Source: Dasypus novemcinctus
Taxonomy: Eukaryota > Chordata > Mammalia > Cingulata > Dasypodidae
Assembly: GCF_030445035.2 (NCBI RefSeq)
Contig: NC_080680.1
Coordinates: 111,936,228-112,000,227, forward strand
Length of the DNA stretch: 64,000 bases
Direction of reading: 5' to 3'
In this document: positions 57,883-64,000 of the stretch, piece by piece
Position numbering within the stretch: the first letter of the stretch is position 1
How the letters are laid out: each line of letters opens with the position of its first letter
The notes under the pieces: model-generated
What the model saw: only the letters and a program-made list of their open reading frames with translations
What the model was told of the DNA's origin: nothing
The model's database searches: none
Position numbers and translations under genes: made by a program

Positions 57883-58679
57883 GTAAGTGGCTGGTGGAGA
57901 AGGCTAGCACTGGGCATGGCCCTTGGCATGTCTTATTCCAGACTTCCCAGCCCTCCCTGCCCCAGTAGTCTTTCCTTTAAATCTCATTGATTTCATGTCC
58001 TCCTAAATGAACATTCCCTTTGCTTTATAGAGATGTCATATTAGTTATCATTTAAAGTATAGTTGACAAAATCCTGACCTGCCCTACTTATTACCCTTTC
58101 TACCATGTAAATACTACTCAGATCACAAGATTTTAGGAAAATTACTCCAACGGATTAAAGAGTATTACTCTAAATGGGTCCATTTACCTTAAAACCATTT
58201 TCTCTTGGAAGACAGTCAAACATGAAATGAAAAACAAAAACAGTGAGCTTGGGCTCTTTAAAAATGTCCAATTAAACATGAAGCACCAATAAAACATGCT
58301 GGAGGTACAGTGACTTTCTAAGATTTCTATAGTATAGGAAAGAGGCATAAGGAATGTAATTACCTAAAATACATTAGTAGCAAAATATATTCAAGGGAAT
58401 ATAACTTGAAATTATATCTGCTCAGGACCTGCACTGAAAATTTTGGGTTAGTTGGTATGAGATGGGGCTCAAACCTGTTTATTTTTAAAATGCTGTACAG
58501 GTTATTTTAATGTGCATTCCCAGCTGAGAATATATTCCCTTGAATATAAGAATAAAAAATATTCTTTGTGGGAAGAGATATTTTTGTTTGGCATGCCTTG
58601 AGGAATGATTACTTTCTAATCAACTATTTGAATGTACTGGAAAGATTTCATTTTTTCCAGTAGTAATTATACTTGTAAT

Positions 58680-58880
58680 ATTAACTATTATGAGGTAATG
58701 TTAACTCAGCACTTGCTGTATGCCATGCATGCACAGGTCTGCCCTGCTCCCTGTGTGAGGGGTCGTGTGAGTCCATGGCAGTAAAACAATAGTAAAAATT
58801 TGGAGTAATTTGCCTAAAATCCTGTGGCCACAAAGTAGGAGGACTTGAACCAAGATAAGTGCAGGGCTACTACGTTGTCT
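58680..58880 (+). repeat. MIR-like fragment
   Basis: actcagcacttgctgtatgc followed later by tggccacaaagtaggagga resembles MIR. Diverged. Confidence 0.45.
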
Positions 58881-58924
58881 CCCCTCCTCTGATTCCCACC
58901 CCCCTCTTTTTTTTTTGCCTTCAA

Positions 58925-59790
58925 CTGTTTTTTTTTAAAATGTTTGGAAAATTTCAAACCTCTGGAAGAGTTGCAAGAACAATACAGTAGATACCTAGCA
59001 GTTGTCAGCATTTGCTTTCTCTTTCTCTGTATATGCCTTTTTTTCCTGATCCATTTGGAAGTAAGTTATGGACATGACGTATTGCCCCTAAATGTAGCCT
59101 GTATCTCCTGAGAACAGACAAGCTTTCCCACATATCTACAGAATCATTATCACCTCCAAGGGTTTGCATAGTGAAACAATATTATTATTTAATAAACAGT
59201 TCATCTTTAAATTTCCCCAAAATGTCCTGTAGAGCTGCTTTTATTTTCCAGTCCAAGATGACACATGGCGTTGGGCACCATGCCTCTGGAGTCTCCTGTA
59301 ATATCTAATAGTCCCTACCCTTGTATCTTTCATATTGTGGACATTTTTTAAGAGACCAGGCTCATTGTCTTATAGAATGCTTCTTCTTGATTGGGTCCAG
59401 GTTAAACATTGTTCTGCAATCACAATAGGAGGCCCAGAATGTCACTTTGTTCATTATTGGTGATGCTCTAGGGTTAGTCGCTCGGTTTTAAAAGTACCTT
59501 TTTCCCTTTGTAATTAATTACTAATCTGTGACCCAGATAAATTAATGCTTTTAGTATCCATTGATGATCTTTGCCTGACTTGGTTATTTTATCGGTGGTT
59601 GCAAAATGATAATTTTCTGAATTCTAAACCACCCAGTTTTTCTACATTTATCAGCGAGTATCTTTGAAGAGCTCCCTAATCTTCCCTCCCTCTTTTTTCT
59701 GAGTATCAGTATGGACTCCTGGGTCCCTTTTTAAAAGATCTGTTTAATATGTCATAATTCATCATCACCACTAATTTTTTTAATGCCGAA
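58925..59790. mobile_element. Ancient L1 (L1M-type) 3'-region fragment
   Basis: Text such as gtaagttatggacatgac, tgtctcctgagaacag-like and tatccattgatgatctttgcc follows the well-known L1M 3' sequence. Orientation not certain. Confidence 0.55.
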
Positions 59791-59904
59791 TTGTTCCTAG
59801 TGGAAACTCTTCAGGCCAGATCCTGTTTTTTGACATGCCTCTATTAGTCTTTGAGCACTTCCTCCTTCCTGGCACCAAACTATATTGCCTTTTAAATGCC
59901 TTTC

Positions 59905-59965
59905 TTCCTTCCTTCCTTTCCTTTTCCTTTTCCTTTTCCTTTCTTTCCTTTCCTTTCTTTCACCC
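59905..59965 (+). repeat. Polypyrimidine microsatellite (TTCC / TTTTCC)
   Basis: cttccttcctttccttttcc and continuing C/T units for about 60 bp. Confidence 0.85.
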
Positions 59966-60099
59966 TACTTCCCTCCTCTGCCCTCTCAGTCTCTCTTTTT
60001 TGCCTTGGAGGGGTATTGAGTGGTAGGAATTTAGAAGATTCTGGGACCCACTATTGTCCACATTCCATTTGTATCAACATTCACATATAAGGTGAGAAA

Positions 60100-60240
60100 A
60101 TGAGATTTTAAAAAAGTATAATAAAATACACATAATTTAAAATTTACCATTTTAACCATTTTGACGTGTACAGTTCAGTGGCATTGAGTACATTGGTCAT
60201 GTTGTGCAATCATCTCCACTCTCCAGTTCTACAACTTTTT
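60100..60240. mobile_element. L1M 3'-region fragment
   Basis: aaatttaccattttaaccat, then cagttcagtggcattgagt and gttgtgcaatcatctccact, a common L1M text. A second shorter piece is near 63230-63320. Confidence 0.5.
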
Positions 60241-60680
60241 CATCATCTCAAAGGAAACCCTAGAATTGTAGTTTTTGAGCATTGTTGTAATTATTTGCTA
60301 TTTGTTTATACAACAAATAATTTCATTTGCTGTCTAGAGCAAAGGGGATTCTAAAGGCTTTATTAATTTTCTTTCTCCTTATTACTGCACATTCATTTGC
60401 CAAAGACAAGCCATTTACTTGTCCTTCATAGAATTCTGAGCTGTGAATATAGAATTTGTCAGGTTTGGCTAAAAAGTCACATTAACTATTTTTCTTGTTA
60501 AAGATGATAGAGTTGGGGTATTTCTCCTGTGAAAGTTTAGGTTTTAATCTAGAAAAAAATTTTTTGAAATATTTTACATTATAAAAGAAGCATTAAAAAG
60601 TACTTCATTTCTGAAAATGTTATGAATTATTCCTGAAAGCAGACTGGGTTCATTTAGTTGTGTTTTTGTTTTGGTGGAAG

Positions 60681-60833
60681 GTGAAAAATGAAATTCCTTT
60701 AGTGGAAGAAGGCTTTCTCCCAGAGGATGGAAGTGGCTGCATTATTGGCATTCATGACCTGCTGGATCAGGAGTCTGTGTGTGTGGCCACAGCCTCCGGA
60801 GACGTTGTACTGTGCAACCTTAGCACACGCCAG
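60681..60833 (+). CDS. ELP1: ELP1 exon 3
   Basis: The acceptor is ttggtggaag and the donor CAG|gtgagt; phase 0 at both ends, 51 codons. It reads [20 protein letters not shown], then [20 protein letters not shown], then [11 protein letters not shown], continuing the first WD40 propeller of ELP1. The next exon (human LECVGSVASG...) was not found before the window ends, so intron 3 is longer than 3.1 kb here. Confidence 0.96.
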
Positions 60834-61156
60834 GTGAGTGCAGACTTCAGTGACGGGGACAGCTCAGCATCCTCATGTCACTTTCACTTACTTTGTGTTG
60901 AACTTTTCATATCAGTAGCCATAATATCTAAGCATTTTGCAAATTAAGTGTTTTTGCATGATATTTTTCTTGATTTAAAATTACTGGCATGGCTTTAGCT
61001 ATATTTCAGGATTCTTCTAAAACTTAGTTTTTGTCAACTGCATCTATTAACCAGAATAAACAGGACATTTCAAATGAGAACTTTTTATTTTTTTTTAATA
61101 AATAGAAACTGACCATTCTGGTGTATTACAGAACATCTCTTATGAGAATCTGCTTT

Positions 61157-61580
61157 TTTTTTTTTTAAGATTTATTTCTTTATTATTTATTTATTTCTCT
61201 CCCCGTCCCCCCCCACCCCAGTTGTTTGTTCTTTGAGTCTATTTGCTGCATCTTCTTTGTCCACTTCTTTTGTTGTTAGAGGCACAGGAATCTGTGTTTC
61301 TTTTTGTTGCGTCATCTTGTTGTGTCAACTCTCCTTGTGTGTGGCACCATTCCTGGGCAGGCTGCACTTTCTTTCACGCTGGGCGGCTCTCCTTAAGGGG
61401 CGCACTCCTTGAGCGTGGGGCTCCCCTATGCGGGGACACCTCTGCAGGGCACGGCACTCCTCGTGCGCATCAGCACTGCTCATGGGCCAGCACCACGCAG
61501 GTCAAGGAGGCCTGGGGTTTGAACTGCAGACCTCCCATGTGGTAGGCGGATGCCCTAACCACTGGGCCAAGTCTGCCGCC
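61157..61580 (-). mobile_element. DAS-SINE, minus strand, with TSD
   Basis: T run, aagatttatttctttatta, C-rich tract, and the head at the right. Direct repeat agaatctgctt (61145-) and agaatctgctc (61581-). Antisense to ELP1. Confidence 0.93.
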
Positions 61581-62091
61581 AGAATCTGCTCTTGAGTTGC
61601 AACCTTTATTTCTCAATTTAAGAAACTAAAATATTTATATGACTTATTTTTCTGTTATGAATGCTGGGTGAGCCTCATTCATGGCTGATTTCAAGTCCTT
61701 GAACTACAGGAACAGGTACAGGTATTATCATTATGTGCATCATTTTAAGATACCACAAGAGGCCTCTTTCTCTACTCTGGAATAAGCTCTCAGAATGAGT
61801 TTCTGGATTTTCACCCTTATCTTCTTAGTAGCAAGAGTTTCAAGTTCCAATTTCCCTTTTTTTTTTCCCAAGTAAAACTCAAATTCTTTACTTGCATTTT
61901 TCATATCTCACTCAACATTTTCTTTCTTATCTAATTTCTTTACATTCTCTATACCTTCCCAACACTACATATGAATCTTTCTCTTCTCTGTATTAATCAG
62001 CATCTTAGTCTCTATCACAATTCATCTTTTTATTATACAAATTAAAAAAAATTTTTTTTTTAAGTATTACATTAAAAAAATATGAGGTCCC

Positions 62092-62198
62092 AAAAATATG
62101 GAACGCTTCACGAATTTGTGTGTCATCCTTGCGGAGGGGCCACGCTAATCTTCTCTGTATCGTTTCAATTTTAGTATATGTGCTGCCAAAGCGAGCAC
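62092..62198 (-). pseudogene. U6 snRNA pseudogene
   Basis: On the minus strand it reads GTGCTCGCTTTGGCAGCACA through ATACAGAGAAGATTAG to AAGCGTTCCATATTTTT, full length for U6 (about 106 nt). At least five differences from the conserved mammalian U6 are visible, including CTTTGG for CTTCGG, TTGAAAC for TTGGAAC and CTCCGC for CTGCGC. No TATA or PSE-like promoter is seen upstream (plus side, 62199-62260). A retrotransposed dead copy is the best reading. Confidence 0.92.
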
Positions 62199-62199
62199 C

Positions 62200-62494
62200 C
62201 AATTTCCTAATGCTCCTCCCCTCCCTATGGTTCCCTCATCTGTCTGATCGATGTGTCTGCTCATTGTCTCTGCTTATTGTGTTTGCTTGCTTTAGGAGGT
62301 ACTGGAATTTGAACCTAGGATCTCCCTTGTGGGAGGCAGGTACCCAACCGCTTGAGCTACATCCACTCCCTGCTTCTTGCATCAGCTTGTTGCGTCAGCT
62401 CATTTTGTCTGCTTGTCTTCTTTAGGAGGCACTGAACCTAGGACCTCCCTTGTGGGAGGCAGCTGCCCAACTGCTTGAGCCACATCTGCTCCCT
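62200..62494 (-). mobile_element. tRNA-type SINE, minus strand, two head-like units
   Basis: Two units each end in a minus-strand tRNA-like head: gggaggcaggtacccaacc (about 62333) with gagctacatccactccc, and gggaggcagctgcccaactg (about 62454) with gagccacatctgctccc. It abuts the U6 pseudogene. Confidence 0.75.
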
Positions 62495-62564
62495 TAATTT
62501 TTCTTTTTTTCCCCCTAATTCTTTTTAATCTCCTTTAATTGTTCCACTAATTGTGACCTCTTTT

Positions 62565-62959
62565 TTAATTTTTTAAAATTTTCTCTCCCCTTCCCCACGC
62601 CCCCCCCCCAGGCTGTCTGCTCTGTGTCCATTCTCTGTGTGTTCTTCTGTGTCTGCTTCTATTCTTGTCAGCGGCACTTGAATCTGTGTCTCCTTTTGTT
62701 GCATCATCTTGCTGTGTCAGCTCTCCATGTGTGCGGTGCCATTCCTGGGCAGGCTGCACTTTTTTCGCACTGGGTGGCTCTCCTTATGGGGTGCAGTCCT
62801 TGCACGTGGGACTCCCCTACGCATGGCACGGCGCTCCTTGCGCCCATCAGCACTGTGCATGAGCCAGCTCATCACATGGGTCAGGAGGCCCTCGGTTTGA
62901 ACCTTGGACCTCCCATGTGGTAGGTGGATGCCCTATCCATTGGGCCATATCCACTTCCC
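62565..62959 (-). mobile_element. DAS-SINE, minus strand, with TSD
   Basis: T/A-rich tail, C run (62600-62609), body and head ending gccatatccacttccc. Direct repeat aattgtgacctcttt at 62549- and 62961-62975. Antisense to ELP1. Confidence 0.93.
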
Positions 62960-63009
62960 TAATTGTGACCTCTTTAATGTCAGAGGAGTTTTAGTATTCC
63001 CAATAGAGT

Positions 63010-63205
63010 AATAATGACAGCCGACATTTCTTAAATGTTATAATATGCCAAGTACTTTTTTTAAGATTAAATTTTATTTACTCTTCCCTACAATCTTATG
63101 AGGGAGATTGCTGTTTTCTTATTTTTTAGAAGAGGCAATTGAGGCACAGATGTCTTAACTAACCAGGCCAAGGTCTCATAGTTACCAGGTGGGCTGTATC
63201 TGGCA
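63010..63205 (+). repeat. MIR
   Basis: gacagccgacatttcttaaa, caatcttatgagggagattg, then gaggcaattgaggcacagatg and ccaaggtctcatagttacca follow the MIR consensus from its 5' part to the core. Confidence 0.7.
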
Positions 63206-63371
63206 CCTTCACTCTTTTTTTGTTTTTCTTTTTTAAAAATTGTGATAACATAGATGACACAAAATTTACCATTTGAAAAAAGAAAAAGAAAAAAAAACTT
63301 GCCATTTTAACCACTGGCCACCTCTTCCATTCTTTTTTTTTTTTTTTTACCTCCTTCATTCTTAACCATTC

Positions 63372-63777
63372 TTTTTTTTTTTATAAAGATTTATTTCTAC
63401 TGCCCCTTACTCCACCAACTCCCCCAACCTGCCTAGCACCCTCACTGCTGTTTTGTGCTTGCTGTCTGCTCATCTTCATTTTTTTAGGAGGCACCAGGAA
63501 CCAAACCTGGGACCTCCCATGTGGGAATGAGGCACCCAGTCAGTTGATCTATCTCACTCCCTGTTGTATCTCTCATTGTGTATCTTGTTGCATCATCATC
63601 TTGTTGCATCTATTGCCATCTTGTTGCATTTGTTGTCATCTTGTTGCATCAGCGCACCGCACCAGCCCCTCACTCCAGCTCACTGTCTTGCTTGTCTTTA
63701 GAAGGCACTGGGAAATGAACCTGGGACCTCCCATGTGGTAGGCAGGCCCCCAAGGCCTTGAGCCACATCTGTTTCCC
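63372..63777 (-). mobile_element. tRNA-type SINE, minus strand
   Basis: T run and ataaagatttatttc at the left, two head-like segments (ggacctcccatgtgg at about 63510 and 63725), ending gagccacatctgtttccc. Internal cttgttgcatc copies are repeated. Flanked by aaccattct and atccattct. Confidence 0.75.
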
Positions 63778-64000
63778 ATCCATTCTATCATAGTGCAGAT
63801 ATAAATCTTAACTCTGAATTCATGGTCAGAATTAGTAAAGCCATTAAGTACAAATTACTTAGTATGTCTAAAAGGCATGCTTTTCCTTTCAAAACAGTTT
63901 TTAGGATTTTTTTCCTAAATGCTCCATTTCTTTCCAGTCAAAAGAACCAATTTAAGTGCTTTATGGCTTCTCACTGGCTGCAAGACAGAGTCCCTATTCC

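Larger units (their letters stand above)
57883..60680. other. ELP1 intron 2 (2.8 kb)
   Basis: MIR-like at 58680-58880, old L1 fragments at 58925-59790 and 60100-60240, and a TTCC/TTCCTTTTCC microsatellite around 59905-59965. Confidence 0.55.
60834..64000. other. ELP1 intron 3, to window end
   Basis: Holds two DAS-SINEs, two other minus-strand SINEs, a U6 pseudogene, a MIR and simple T runs. No ELP1 exon 4 was found. Confidence 0.6.

Noticed and set aside
62092-62198. A functional U6 gene
   Set aside because: Several substitutions in conserved positions and no TATA/PSE promoter upstream.
1-64000. CRISPR arrays, bacterial operons or phage-like systems
   Set aside because: No spaced direct repeats with unique spacers and no prokaryotic gene arrangement. 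Everything visible is mammalian.
60834-64000. ELP1 exon 4
   Set aside because: I looked for a segment encoding the next human residues (LECVGSVASG) with an acceptor and saw none before the window ends.

Overview
This is nuclear DNA from a placental mammal, almost certainly an armadillo (Dasypus or a close xenarthran). Three conserved vertebrate genes are split into small exons with GT-AG borders. The intervening DNA is packed with tRNA-derived SINEs of the DAS type, known from the nine-banded armadillo: a tRNA-like head with a B box GGTTCAAA, a GC-rich body, a homopolymeric G run and an AAATAAATCTTTAAAA tail. Gene identities come from recalling the human proteins; no alignment was run.

Layout. 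(1) 1-46 kb: the 3' part of CTNNAL1 (alpha-catulin) on the + strand, 11 coding exons from 6781 to 45264. The 5' exons lie left of the window, so 1-6780 is intron. (2) 46-47.2 kb: a short tail-to-tail intergenic gap. (3) 48144-53292: ABITRAM (FAM206A/Simiate) on the - strand, complete in six coding exons (189 codons before the stop). (4) 53.0-54.2 kb: a CpG island acting as a bidirectional promoter, with a perfect CRE, an E-box, GC boxes and a CCAAT box. (5) 53.7 kb to the end: the 5' part of ELP1 (IKBKAP) on the + strand, with a non-coding exon 1, the ATG in exon 2 at 57733 and coding exon 3 at 60681-60833. The order CTNNAL1 > < ABITRAM | ELP1 > matches human 9q31.

Repeats. About ten long DAS-SINEs, several short dimeric tRNA-type SINEs and one three-part composite are visible, many with clear target-site duplications (TSDs). 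Four L1 stretches lie in the CTNNAL1 introns, all on the sense strand. One (25.8-33.6 kb) carries nested insertions: an inverted L1 fragment that itself holds an LTR, a Tigger-type DNA transposon with a TA duplication, a second LTR and SINEs. One ERVL-like solo-LTR family has four near-complete copies and one truncated copy, and three other LTR-like insertions are present. A U6 snRNA pseudogene lies at 62.1 kb.

No bacterial-type system, CRISPR array or intact mobile-element gene was found. The most useful observations are a shifted or ambiguous splice acceptor at the last CTNNAL1 exon, a recurrent cryptic exon inside antisense DAS-SINEs, the CRE/E-box bidirectional promoter and the datable nested-insertion stack.
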